Source: Desulfobacterales bacterium (GTDB taxonomy: Bacteria > Desulfobacterota > Desulfobacteria > Desulfobacterales > JASJAZ01). From it: DNA of 56,710 nt. Location of the stretch: positions 67,504-124,213 of the forward strand of contig JASJAZ010000006.1 of the NCBI GenBank assembly GCA_030066785.1, written 5' to 3'. The position numbers and the translations under genes were made by a program. Below the pieces are notes generated by a model, which was not told the DNA's origin, made no database searches, and saw nothing but the letters and a program-made list of their open reading frames with translations. Of this stretch, positions 1 through 8,672 are shown in pieces; within the stretch, counting starts at the first letter, position 1, and every line of letters starts with the position of its first letter.

Positions 1-716
1 CCGATTTCGAAGGGATCTAAAGTGACAATAATCGACAAATTTTGTGACAAAAATTTACAGATTTAACGTCAAAAGAAGCTTAAAAAAAAGTTATCAATTA
101 GCACGATTTACTATTTTATATATTCATTTCATAAACTTATAAAAACATATGGCGCAGTCGAAAATTGTGATGTGAATGTGAATGAACGCCCCTCACATGA
201 AAAGTTTTTCATTTCATATTGATACTGAATGGAAAAAAAGCATCTTAAATTCGCAAGTACAAATTAAACAGTTAATGATTTCATTTGTTTATATTAAATT
301 GCGAGAACTGGGGTGAAACGGCCGTAATTGCAGATTTTAGGAAAAATTTTTCCAATGGTCAGTTATAACGCTTTGCATTATAACAGCTCGAAATAAGGAA
401 TGGCGGCATAAATGGTTGTAGAGAAAAATGTTTCAATAACGGAACTTTTCTTGACAACCACTATATACGGTCGCCCATCTTAGCTATTAACGGTAGGTTA
501 TGGTTGGCATCAATCTAGTTGGTAACGGTTTGGATTATATCGAACCTGATGGGAAGGGGCATTGCAAAGCGGGTCAAAGCCTACAGAAATGCAAATATTG
601 AATAATTTTGAAGATTCTTGAATATCAATTTTTTGTGTGAATGTGGGCAGATGCCAAATCAAATTATGTTGAATGTTTCAGTCCTTGCCGCTATTGACCG
701 AATGATGAATATGTGC
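1..716. other. Gene-free left edge, AT-rich
   Basis: I see no gene of recognisable family here on either strand. The stretch is AT-rich with frequent stops. It contains two palindromic elements: a 14-base perfect palindrome GGAAAAATTTTTCC at 340-353, and an inverted repeat GTTATAA (362-368) / TTATAAC (378-384) with a 9-base spacer. A 33-codon open frame at 500-601 has no recognisable product. The window starts inside this region, so it may be the flank of a gene lying to the left. Confidence 0.5.
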
Positions 717-1178
717 TCATTGCTTTTTCCATTTCCACTCTTCATAATAGTTCCAGCTGCAAACCGTGTTTAATTGGGTCAATTCCGATGTCTTTTCGTG
801 CAAACATGCCTTCATGACATCTCCGACAGATAATAAACCAATCGTTTTGCCTTCCTTTTCAATGAGCAAATGGCTGATTCGCAAACCTAAAAACTTGTCC
901 ATTAAATGGTAAACTGAATCCGTATATGGTGCGGATATGAGATTTGATATCATGTAATCTTTGATGACGGCGACATGCGGATCAAATTGCGTTTGGACGG
1001 TATTGTACATCAAATCACGTTCCGTCCAGATGCCGACAATAGCATCACGGCTGGTCACCAATATCGCACCGACACGATGCTTAACCATGGTTTGCAGGGC
1101 GTCAATCAACTTGGTATCCGTCGGTACACTTATAATTTCACGGTTCTTTTCAAGAATGATATCTTCAGCCGTTTTCAT
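717..1178 (-). CDS. Two-CBS-domain protein
   Basis: This 153-residue cytoplasmic protein is made almost entirely of a pair of CBS domains (about residues 8-60 and 73-130), the module that binds adenine nucleotides or similar ligands. Typical CBS signatures are visible: GAILVTSRDAIVGIWTERDL in the first repeat and HLLIEKEGKTIGLLSVGDV in the second. There is no attached enzyme or DNA-binding domain, so it probably acts as a small ligand-sensing partner of another protein. The ATG start is preceded by AGGAAT. It is divergent from the crotonase gene across about 400 bases. The short C-terminal tail is aromatic and basic (YYEEWKWKKQ). Its target is unknown. Confidence 0.85.
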   Translation of the reverse strand: MKTAEDIILEKNREIISVPTDTKLIDALQTMVKHRVGAILVTSRDAIVGIWTERDLMYNTVQTQFDPHVAVIKDYMISNLISAPYTDSVYHLMDKFLGLRISHLLIEKEGKTIGLLSVGDVMKACLHEKTSELTQLNTVCSWNYYEEWKWKKQ

Positions 1179-1580
1179 GGTTAATTCCTATTTCTCTTTT
1201 TTGGAAAAAGAATTGCAATCATTAAATTACGCTTACTTTTTGTTTTGCTAAAAATCTATGTTTTCAATCTATTGAGTTCTGAAATTCAAACGATAGATCA
1301 AAGCATGATGAACCTAAACTGGTCACTATGCAAGTGTCATTTGGGCAAAAAAACATTAATCACACCCATGCGAACTGCATTTTTTCAAAAGGTAGTGACC
1401 GTAATAGCAAATAGACGACAGCATAGTATAAACTAAGCAGTGCAATCGGTTGGTCAAAGATATATGCTATGCTATGTATAGAAACCAAAGAAAATCTATA
1501 AATTACTGAGACCAAAGGCTTTGGTTAATAGTACCCGGCAAAATTAAGAATCTAATAATTTATATAGGAGGGCTACCGCT
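1179..1580. other. Divergent intergenic region with repeated ACCAAAG half-sites
   Basis: This region separates the divergent CBS-protein and crotonase genes. ACCAAAG occurs at 1484-1490 and 1511-1517, and its reverse complement CTTTGGT at 1519-1525. The last two form a near-perfect dyad with a single central base. The copies lie 55-97 bases upstream of the crotonase start and could be an operator. A strong ribosome binding site AGGAGGG is at 1566-1572. Short open frames here resemble no known protein. Confidence 0.45.
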
Positions 1581-2357
1581 ATGCAATATAAAGAAATAGA
1601 GTATCGTGCAAATGAGGCAATTGGCTATCTTACACTTAATAATCCTTCAAAGGCCAATGCACTTTCTAAAAAGATGATTCTTGAACTAACCGATATTCTT
1701 ACTATTCTGGCCGCAAATGGGTCCATTAAAGTGATTATCATTCGGGCCGCCGGTAAGCATTTTTGCGCTGGACACTATTTGAAAGAAATGGTTGATAAAG
1801 GCATCAAAGAATACAAAGACATTTTTGATCGATGCACCAAAATGATGCAGTTAATTCACGAAATACCGCAACCAGTAATTGCGCAAGTTCAGGGTGTAGC
1901 GACGGCTGCTGGTTGTCAACTGGTGTCCTGGTGCGACTTGGCGATTGCGGAGGAAAACGCTCGTTTTGCAACACCTGGTGTTAAAATCGGTCTTTTTTGT
2001 ACAACCCCTATGGTGGCTCTTAGCCGCAGCATTGGGCGCAAGGCGGCCATGGAAATGCTTTTAACCGGACGCTTTTTATCAGCCCAGGAAGCAAAGGATT
2101 TTGGCCTCATAAACCGAGTGGTTCCCACGCAAATGCTCGAGTCTGAAACCCAAACTCTTGCAGAAGATATCGCCAAAGCAAGCCAATTCGTTTTAGCAAT
2201 TGGCAAACAAGCATTTTATGACCAAATTGATCAAACAGATGATAAAGCGCTTGATTACGCCCGCCATACCATTGCCATGAATCTAACTGCCAGGGATGCC
2301 CAAAATGGTATTAAAGCCTTTTTAGCCAAAGAAAAACCTGTATGGGAAAACTGTTGA
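1581..2357 (+). CDS. Crotonase-superfamily protein, ECHDC3 type, lacking both hydratase glutamates
   Basis: This 258-residue protein has the crotonase fold. The oxyanion-hole segment is FCAGHYLKEM (residues 61-70), and GVATAAGCQLVSWCDLAIA covers the second conserved block. The FATPGVKIGLFCTTPMVAL stretch matches the ECHDC3-like branch as I know it. In classical enoyl-CoA hydratase two glutamates add water; here the aligned positions are Gln113 (GCQL) and Gly133 (TPGV). Acyl-CoA binding is likely, but ordinary hydratase activity is doubtful, and isomerase, hydrolase or accessory function is possible. A strong AGGAGGG lies 8 bases before the ATG. The gene stands alone, and the neighbouring GNAT gene faces it. 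Confidence 0.85.
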   Translation: MQYKEIEYRANEAIGYLTLNNPSKANALSKKMILELTDILTILAANGSIKVIIIRAAGKHFCAGHYLKEMVDKGIKEYKDIFDRCTKMMQLIHEIPQPVIAQVQGVATAAGCQLVSWCDLAIAEENARFATPGVKIGLFCTTPMVALSRSIGRKAAMEMLLTGRFLSAQEAKDFGLINRVVPTQMLESETQTLAEDIAKASQFVLAIGKQAFYDQIDQTDDKALDYARHTIAMNLTARDAQNGIKAFLAKEKPVWENC

Positions 2358-2547
2358 AGGCATTTACTTAAAAAGGTGAGATTTTGTATTTTGGTGGTGT
2401 GAATCAAAGCCAACAAATTTGCGTAAAAAATCGATAGTAAATAATATCACAGGAGCATATTGGACAAAATCATGGAAAAGCTTTTCGGATATAGGTAAGA
2501 TGCGTTGAAAAGTATTACTGCGTCATGATAACAGTAAAATGGTAGGG

Positions 2548-3282
2548 CTAGGAATTTTCATTCCAAAGATTGCGAACGAAGCTGACCAGTTGCGCAGCCT
2601 TAGGCGTCAACTGCATACTGTTCCAATTTTGAAGATGCTTTTCAGCCTCATGATATAATTTCGCGTAATGGATAAGGGTATGCCGATAGTAACGATTATC
2701 GGCGCCGCCATAAAATCTTTTTCCGATAAAACACCCCATGGGAACATAACCGGCTTTCTCCACTGCCATTTGTGAGTATTTATGGGTTGTCACCACCCAA
2801 ACCGACCCTAACTGTGCACCACTCTCTTCAGCCACCTTATCAGTGTAAATTCCTATGTGTTGCCAAACCCCTTTACCACGATAAATCGGATCAACACAGC
2901 CCCAGACCCATTCCATAATTAAATCACCGCGCAGAATATATAAGGATTCAACCGCAATAAGTGTCTCGCCGATCCAGCATCCATAAAAATTCCAATCATT
3001 TGTGTTTACTTTGGCAACGATCTCATCAGGATCATGATGCCACTCAAGATCGCTATTATGAATCATTTCATAAGCACCATTTCGATAAATTTCAGCAATT
3101 CGGGGAGCATAGATTTCGATATTTTTAATCATCCGATATGTCAAAAGATTGTCCCGCACCCGGAAAGATTCTTCAAGCGACGGCCAGATAATTTCACGAG
3201 TGGCATCGATATCACCCAATATGGATGGATCTATTTCTCCAAATCGCTGTTTAATCCACTTATTTCGATCATCAAGCGTCAT
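2548..3282 (-). CDS. GNAT-family N-acetyltransferase
   Basis: This 244-residue protein has a GNAT core at about residues 75-200. The acetyl-CoA pyrophosphate-binding motif reads DPIYRGKGVWQHIG (R-G-K-G), followed by a helix and the later HKYSQMAVEKAGYVPMG segment, where GNAT enzymes carry their last strand and helix. The N-terminal 70 residues are not typical of the family and may bind the substrate. The acceptor substrate cannot be told from the sequence. The ATG start has only a weak ribosome binding site (GAG). The gene is convergent with the crotonase gene and upstream of nothing obvious, so it appears monocistronic. Confidence 0.75.
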   Translation of the reverse strand: MTLDDRNKWIKQRFGEIDPSILGDIDATREIIWPSLEESFRVRDNLLTYRMIKNIEIYAPRIAEIYRNGAYEMIHNSDLEWHHDPDEIVAKVNTNDWNFYGCWIGETLIAVESLYILRGDLIMEWVWGCVDPIYRGKGVWQHIGIYTDKVAEESGAQLGSVWVVTTHKYSQMAVEKAGYVPMGCFIGKRFYGGADNRYYRHTLIHYAKLYHEAEKHLQNWNSMQLTPKAAQLVSFVRNLWNENS

Positions 3283-3448
3283 TTTTTAATCTCATTTTAT
3301 GATATTTGGGTTGTGGTTAAATAACCTGATTGAGAGACGCGCCCTTATCGCGCCTACTCCAATAAAGGTAAATATAACTAACAATTTGGATGTGCTAATA
3401 AGGATTTAGGTGCTATTAAAAGTCGGTGAAAAAAATCGATAATTTTGA

Positions 3449-5011
3449 TCATTCAGGGCTTGGGCAATAGTCGGCCGGGGGTGAATCGGGGTCAACGCCT
3501 GCCATCATTAAACCGATGCGTTCGCGCGAGGCTTCTTCACGATTAACGATTCCCATAATCCGACCCTCAAACATCACCGCAATTCGATCGGATAGTGCGA
3601 GCACTTCGTCCAGATCTTCGGAAATAACCAGAGTGGCCGTACCATTAGTTCGCTGGTGCGACAGTCTCTCATGAATATATTCAGCCGCGCCAATATCAAC
3701 GCCGCGGGTGGGTTGGGCGGCGATGAGTACTTTGGGATCGCTTGATAGTTCCCTAGCTAGAATCAGTTTCTGAATATTGCCGCCAGACAAGTTTTTGGCG
3801 GGGGTTTCCAGATTAGGCGTTTTAACGGTATATTCATCAATGAGCGTCCGACTATGCTGATGAATTGGAGTGAATCGGAGAAAACCCATACGGCAAAAAC
3901 GCTTCTGTCCATGGTTTAGTAAAATAAAATTTTCAAAAATATTGAAATCAGCGATAGCCCCGTCACGCATCCGCTCTTCGGGCACATAGGATAATCCCGC
4001 TTCGCGGGCTGCCTTGGCATTACCAGAAGGCACCGACTGACCGTCTATTTTAATTTGGCCGGTTTTAGGCTTACGTAAGCCGCAGATAGCTTCGGCCAAT
4101 TCGCGCTGACCATTGCCAGAAACGCCTGCAACACCCAATACTTCACCACCACAAATTTGAAAGCTGAGGCCGCAAACCGCATCTGTTTTGCGATCACCTT
4201 CAACAACCAGATCTTTTACTTCTAAGCGTGGTTCACAAATCTGAGTGTGGGGTTTATCCGGCGCCAGTTTGACTTCCCGGCCCACCATCATTTGAGCCAG
4301 CTTGGCACGACTCGTATCACAAGGGTTGGCTTCACCGGTGACACAGCCATTGCGCAAAACGGTGATTCGATCACTGAGGGCCATCACTTCATGCAACTTG
4401 TGGGAGATGAAAATTAGACTGCGCCCGGCTTCAGCCATCTGCCTTAATATCTGAAAAAGGTCATCTACCTCTTTAGGCGTTAAAACAGCAGTTGGTTCAT
4501 CCAAAATCAAAATGGATGCATCGCGATATAGGGCTTTAATAATTTCTACGCGCTGACGTTCACCCACAGCCAACTGCCAGACATAGGCAAGCGGATCGAC
4601 CTGAAGTCCAAATGTATCGGAAAGCTGCTGTATTCGCTTAGTTACCGCCGCCAAATCAGTTAAGGGATGGCGTGATGAGCGCAATCCCAATGCGACATTT
4701 TCAGCTACGGTCAGCGTTGGAACCAACATAAAGTGCTGGTGAATCATGCAGATACCATTGGCAATGGCATGGGCCGGTGACGTCAAATTTACCGCATGGC
4801 CATTTAAAAACACCTGCCCTGCATCGGGCGGATAAAAGCCAAACAGTATTTTCATTAAGGTGCTTTTGCCCGCACCATTTTCTCCCAGCAAAGCATGTAC
4901 TTCACCTTTTAAGAGATTGAATGAGACATTGTCATTGGCGACCACGCCTGGAAAATGTTTGGTAATACCGCGCATTTCAAGTACAGGCACCGATCCAGAT
5001 TCTTCCATCAT
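3449..5011 (-). CDS. BMP-family ABC transporter ATP-binding protein (double ABC)
   Basis: This is the ATPase subunit of the importer encoded upstream, a fused pair of ABC domains as in RbsA/YufO-type proteins. The first half has Walker A GENGAGKSTLMKI, signature LAVGERQRVEI and Walker B LILDEPTAVL. The second half has a degenerate Walker A (GVSGNGQRE), signature LSGGNIQKL and AAQPTRGVD in place of the DEPT box, which is normal for this family. The open frame extends to 5044, but that ATG sits in the loop of a large hairpin. The ATG at 5011, with GGGGA five bases ahead, gives a 520-residue protein of family length and is preferred; the ATG at 5008 is also possible. It is the last gene of the operon. 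Confidence 0.9.
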   Translation of the reverse strand: MMEESGSVPVLEMRGITKHFPGVVANDNVSFNLLKGEVHALLGENGAGKSTLMKILFGFYPPDAGQVFLNGHAVNLTSPAHAIANGICMIHQHFMLVPTLTVAENVALGLRSSRHPLTDLAAVTKRIQQLSDTFGLQVDPLAYVWQLAVGERQRVEIIKALYRDASILILDEPTAVLTPKEVDDLFQILRQMAEAGRSLIFISHKLHEVMALSDRITVLRNGCVTGEANPCDTSRAKLAQMMVGREVKLAPDKPHTQICEPRLEVKDLVVEGDRKTDAVCGLSFQICGGEVLGVAGVSGNGQRELAEAICGLRKPKTGQIKIDGQSVPSGNAKAAREAGLSYVPEERMRDGAIADFNIFENFILLNHGQKRFCRMGFLRFTPIHQHSRTLIDEYTVKTPNLETPAKNLSGGNIQKLILARELSSDPKVLIAAQPTRGVDIGAAEYIHERLSHQRTNGTATLVISEDLDEVLALSDRIAVMFEGRIMGIVNREEASRERIGLMMAGVDPDSPPADYCPSPE

Positions 5012-5022
5012 GCCAATCCCCG

Positions 5023-5065
5023 GTAAGCGGTTTCTGGAAAGCATTAAGCACCAGAAACCGCTTAC
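5023..5065 (-). repeat. Perfect 15-bp inverted repeat between binding-protein and ATPase genes
   Basis: GTAAGCGGTTTCTGG (5023-5037) is exactly reverse-complementary to CCAGAAACCGCTTAC (5051-5065), with a 13-base loop. It lies in the 93-base gap between the binding-protein stop and the ATPase start. In the operon transcript it forms a strong stem not followed by a T run, so it is more likely an RNA-stability or processing stem than a terminator. Such stems often lower expression of downstream ABC genes relative to the binding protein; that role here is inference. Confidence 0.8.
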
Positions 5066-5104
5066 GAATATTGTTTTTCAGCAAAAGTCTCTGTTTAAAT
5101 GTTT

Positions 5105-6085
5105 CTATTTCAACGGTTTAATTTTGCCGGATTTGATATCCATAACCGCTTTTTTACCTATCTTGGTGACGGTGTCTGGCAGTTTATATTTTGGATTAAA
5201 CTCAATCATTAGACCGTCATTGGCTAATGTGATCGCATATTTTTTGCCCCCTAAAATGCCGTTATCCATATCAGCTAAAATTTGTCGCAAAATAACTTCC
5301 CATTTGTAGACCTGACAAGCCACAACAATTTCAGGCGCCAGTTCGGTCTGATCCGCTTGTGTTCCAAACCAAGCTACGCCCTTACTACGGGCAGCACCAA
5401 TGGCACCCACTACCATTTGTGCCGTGCCTGTCAACACGTCAGCACCGACAGCCATATGGGCGCGGGCAGCTTCGGCGGCTAAAGCCACATCACTAAAAGA
5501 TCCAATATAGTTTACATTAGCTTTAATCTTCGGATTTTGGGCTTTGGCGCCCGCCACAAAACCATCTACAAATAATTTTGCATCTCCAACCTCAATCGGT
5601 CCCACAACACCAATAGAACCCTTTTTACTCAAGGCCGCCGCCATCATTCCCATAACAAAGCCCCCTTCATCGGAAGCGGCTTCGTATGAAGAGACATTTG
5701 GCAATCCAAATGTGTCGGCAGAAGTGCCCCAGGCAAAGGCGGTTTTGGGAAAATCCTTAGCAATTTCTTTTAGAGAACCACCATACTGTGAACCATGGGC
5801 AATTACCAAATCATAACCTTTCTTCGCATAATCGCGAATAGCAGCGGCAGCATCCTCAACGACAAAGGTACCATCAGTGACGGCCAAATCAATCGGTCGC
5901 TCCTTTTTAACGGCATTAATTCCGTCAACAATACTTTGCGTAAATGCTAGATCGTTGCTGGCACTTGGTGCAACGATCGCAATTTTCAGCATTTTACCGG
6001 CGGCCATAACCCCAGCTGGCAACACACAAAAAGCCGTTAAAATAAGCACAACTAACATTACGGTGCCAAAATTAAATCTTCGCAT
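5105..6085 (-). CDS. BMP-family substrate-binding protein of ABC importer
   Basis: This 326-residue periplasmic binding protein is of the basic-membrane-protein (BMP/PnrA) family, whose known members bind nucleosides or related compounds. A Sec signal peptide covers about residues 1-30 (hydrophobic core VMLVVLILTAFCVLPAGV, then AAGK). There is no convincing lipobox. The mature part begins LKIAIVAPSASNDLAFTQS, and GIGVVGPIEVGD-like and ARSKGVAWFGTQADQTELAP segments are typical of the fold. The frame could start at 6121, but the ATG at 6085 has AGGAGG at 6093-6098 and begins the signal peptide directly, so I chose it. The substrate is unknown. Confidence 0.9.
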   Translation of the reverse strand: MRRFNFGTVMLVVLILTAFCVLPAGVMAAGKMLKIAIVAPSASNDLAFTQSIVDGINAVKKERPIDLAVTDGTFVVEDAAAAIRDYAKKGYDLVIAHGSQYGGSLKEIAKDFPKTAFAWGTSADTFGLPNVSSYEAASDEGGFVMGMMAAALSKKGSIGVVGPIEVGDAKLFVDGFVAGAKAQNPKIKANVNYIGSFSDVALAAEAARAHMAVGADVLTGTAQMVVGAIGAARSKGVAWFGTQADQTELAPEIVVACQVYKWEVILRQILADMDNGILGGKKYAITLANDGLMIEFNPKYKLPDTVTKIGKKAVMDIKSGKIKPLK

Positions 6086-6162
6086 ACTGTTTCCTCCTTT
6101 TTGAGTAAGATAAAGATACATATGAAATAGACTGGTTAGATCTCAGAAACCACAACCAAGGA

Positions 6163-7095
6163 TTATCCACCTCTAACATAGGGCTTGGTCAACGCGGTGG
6201 GTTGCCGGAAACGATTGGCTACCACCACCAGGGCCAATATGGTAATAATCGCAGGCGCCATGGCAGCTAAATCAGATGCGCTTCGTGGAATCAATCCTAG
6301 TGTTTTACACTGCAATACAATCGCAGCCACGACGCCAAAAACCAGCGATCCGGCCATCACACCCAAAGGACGCCAGGCGCCAAAATAGACAAGTGCGATG
6401 GCGATAAATCCCATTGCGTTTGTCAGGTTATGCTGAAAAATGCCGAGTTCAATGGCCAAGGCGGCACCGGCCAATCCGGCTAGCATATTGCCAATGATCA
6501 ATGCCGAGTAACGAATGCCACCGACGCTGACGCCTAAGCTGTCAGCAGCTTCCGGATTTTCACCAATAGCTCTGATGTTCATACCATAAGTCGTCCGGTT
6601 GATAATCAAAGATAAAAGCGGCACTAACAAAAACGCAACGTATACAATCAGGCTGTGATCAAAAAACATTTCACCAATGATTGGGATATCCGAGAGTAAG
6701 GGAATATGTAAAATACGAAATGGCATGATAGGTCGCGGGGTGCCCACCAGTTTTTGAAAAAGTAAGTCGCTCATCCCCAGCCCGAAAAGATAGATACCAA
6801 TGCCGCTGACACCTTGTTGGGCCTGCAAATTGACCGTGATAAAAGCATAAAAAAGACCTATCAATGCACCTAAGATCAAACCGATCATAATACCTAGAAA
6901 TAGATTGCCGGTTTTCAGCACCGTATAATAGGCGGCAAAAGCGCCCAGCAACATGACACCATCAACCCCCAAATTCAATACGCCACTGCGCTGGCCGATC
7001 GATTCACCCAGCGAAGCCAGTAAAAAAGGAGTTGCTAAACGAATTCCGGATGCAACGGTTGCGATGATGATGGTGGTGTTAATTAAATCGCTCAT
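6163..7095 (-). CDS. ABC importer permease, BMP/nucleoside type (second permease)
   Basis: This 310-residue integral membrane protein has about eight to ten hydrophobic segments and the sequence features of the BPD_transp_2 (RbsC/YufQ-like) family. Near the N-terminus is LGESIGQRSGVLNLGVDGVM, the conserved region of nucleoside-type permeases. Around residues 170-185, IRAIGENPEAADSLGVSV is the cytoplasmic coupling helix that contacts the ATPase. It starts 11 bases after the partner permease ends and is followed after 77 bases by the binding-protein gene. Length and topology are normal. Confidence 0.9.
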   Translation of the reverse strand: MSDLINTTIIIATVASGIRLATPFLLASLGESIGQRSGVLNLGVDGVMLLGAFAAYYTVLKTGNLFLGIMIGLILGALIGLFYAFITVNLQAQQGVSGIGIYLFGLGMSDLLFQKLVGTPRPIMPFRILHIPLLSDIPIIGEMFFDHSLIVYVAFLLVPLLSLIINRTTYGMNIRAIGENPEAADSLGVSVGGIRYSALIIGNMLAGLAGAALAIELGIFQHNLTNAMGFIAIALVYFGAWRPLGVMAGSLVFGVVAAIVLQCKTLGLIPRSASDLAAMAPAIITILALVVVANRFRQPTALTKPYVRGG

Positions 7096-7106
7096 AAAAT
7101 GATCTT

Positions 7107-8243
7107 TTAGTCTTTGAGGTTATCGCTTTCTTGGTTTTTATCGGAATCGGAAACTGTCTTTTGCACCTTTGGATCGGTTTGAACAGTTTGAACGCGGCGC
7201 TTAAAGTATTCAGAACTGACAACAAACACCACAATTAGGCCATTAAGTGCGATAATTAATGCCGATGGCACCTGAACAGCTCGCTGCAACGCGTTGGCGC
7301 CGACCAACATGCCGCCGAATAAAAGTGCCGAGGGAATCGACCAGAGGGGATGCAAGCCGGCAAAGAGAGCTACCACAATTCCGTTAAAGCCGGCACTACC
7401 TGTGAAGCCGGTACTGGAGCCATCAGTTACCATACGATGTGATTCACTGCCAAAAACCAAAATAGCGCCGGCCAAGCCTGCCATTGCGCCACTAATCGCC
7501 AAGGCCATAATAATGCTGCGTTTAACTGGAATACCGGCGTAACGAGCCGCAGCGGGGTTTAGCCCTACAGATCTGAGACGAAAACCCAAAGAAGTGCGCC
7601 AGAGAAGGATCCAGGCGGCCACGGCCGCTAGTACGGCAATTAAAAACCCCAGATGCATCCGCGCACCTTCTAGCAGCAAAGGCAAATCGGTAGCCTCGGG
7701 GAGTCGAGCGGTTTGGGGAATTCGCGTTCCCCTTTCAATTTCACCAGGATCGATCAAAGGTCCACGTAACATAAAATTCATGAATTGAACCGCCACAATA
7801 TTCAGCATGATGGTGCTCAATATCTCACTAACATTAAAATACGCTTTTAGTGCCCCCGGGATAGCACCCCATGCGGCTCCGCCGATTAAACCCACCAACA
7901 GCACGAGCGGTATAAAAATAATTGCCGGCAAACCGGGAAATGCGAGTGCCATAATAGTTGCCAGCAGTGCGCCCATGACCATCTGGCCTTCACCGCCGAT
8001 GTTAATCACGCTTGCACGAAATGCGATGCAAATACCGATACCAACCAGCAACAACGGAATCGATTTCACGGCTGTGCTGGCCAATCCGTCTAGGTTTCCA
8101 AATGCCGAAGCGAACATGGTGCCAAAGCCTTTGATGGGATTAGCTCCAAGGGCGCTTAACATGATTGCCCCTATTATCAGCGCTGCTAAAACAGCGCAGG
8201 ATGGAATCGTCCAGCTAATCATTTTGGTTTTTAAATTATTCAA
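7107..8243 (-). CDS. ABC importer permease, BMP/nucleoside type (first permease)
   Basis: This 378-residue integral membrane permease is the first gene of the importer operon. It has about nine to ten hydrophobic helices, the GEGQMVMGAL segment conserved in YufP-like permeases and the coupling helix LRSVGLNPAAARYAGI. The C-terminal 30 residues are polar and charged (KRRVQTVQTDPKVQK), probably a cytoplasmic tail. The start is a TTG at 8243 with GAGGTG four bases ahead; the first ATG is seven codons later. The gene order permease-permease-binding protein-ATPase is the reverse of the usual BMP arrangement. Confidence 0.88.
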   Translation of the reverse strand: MNNLKTKMISWTIPSCAVLAALIIGAIMLSALGANPIKGFGTMFASAFGNLDGLASTAVKSIPLLLVGIGICIAFRASVINIGGEGQMVMGALLATIMALAFPGLPAIIFIPLVLLVGLIGGAAWGAIPGALKAYFNVSEILSTIMLNIVAVQFMNFMLRGPLIDPGEIERGTRIPQTARLPEATDLPLLLEGARMHLGFLIAVLAAVAAWILLWRTSLGFRLRSVGLNPAAARYAGIPVKRSIIMALAISGAMAGLAGAILVFGSESHRMVTDGSSTGFTGSAGFNGIVVALFAGLHPLWSIPSALLFGGMLVGANALQRAVQVPSALIIALNGLIVVFVVSSEYFKRRVQTVQTDPKVQKTVSDSDKNQESDNLKD

Positions 8244-8672
8244 CTTTCACCTCGGAGTTGTTCGATGGCCAATGGCTGATTATAAGTACGTCCGATGAAC
8301 CGTCGCGAAAACTTGCTCGGAGGTTCTTTGCCAATGGCGCTGAAAAGTGGATTGATCTAAAGCCTAAAAAGATGGGGGCAAGTAGACCGATCGATACCAA
8401 CAGAGAATGCGAAACCGTTTATAAAAATTAATTATTGACCGGGTAACCCAAATATCGCTCATTAAAGGACGTTAAGCAGAATGGATTTTTTTACAGGGTA
8501 TTCATTCAAGAAACAATAATAAATTTTAAGATCTACATAACACATCAGATTTTAAAGGCTGTCATTGCCAACGCTTCGGCAAGGCTTTCCAGCATTGAAA
8601 TCACTTAAAAGCATTAACTGCGCCAGTCAATAATGTGATTAACAATTAGCCAGAGACACAAGCTATATCGTT
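8244..8672. other. Intergenic region upstream of the ABC operon
   Basis: These 429 bases lie between the comM stop and the first permease start, both on the minus strand. No coding sequence is recognisable. A small hairpin TTGCC (8565-8569) / GGCAA (8578-8582) is present without a T run. The ABC operon promoter presumably lies here, but I could not find a convincing -35/-10 pair or a known riboswitch. Confidence 0.4.

Noticed and set aside
551-566. Possible sigma-54 element (GG-N10-GC spacing)
   Set aside because: The -24 half matches poorly and no gene follows it in the reading direction.
500-601. 33-codon open frame with GGTAGG ahead
   Set aside because: No recognisable sequence features; chance frames of this length are expected.
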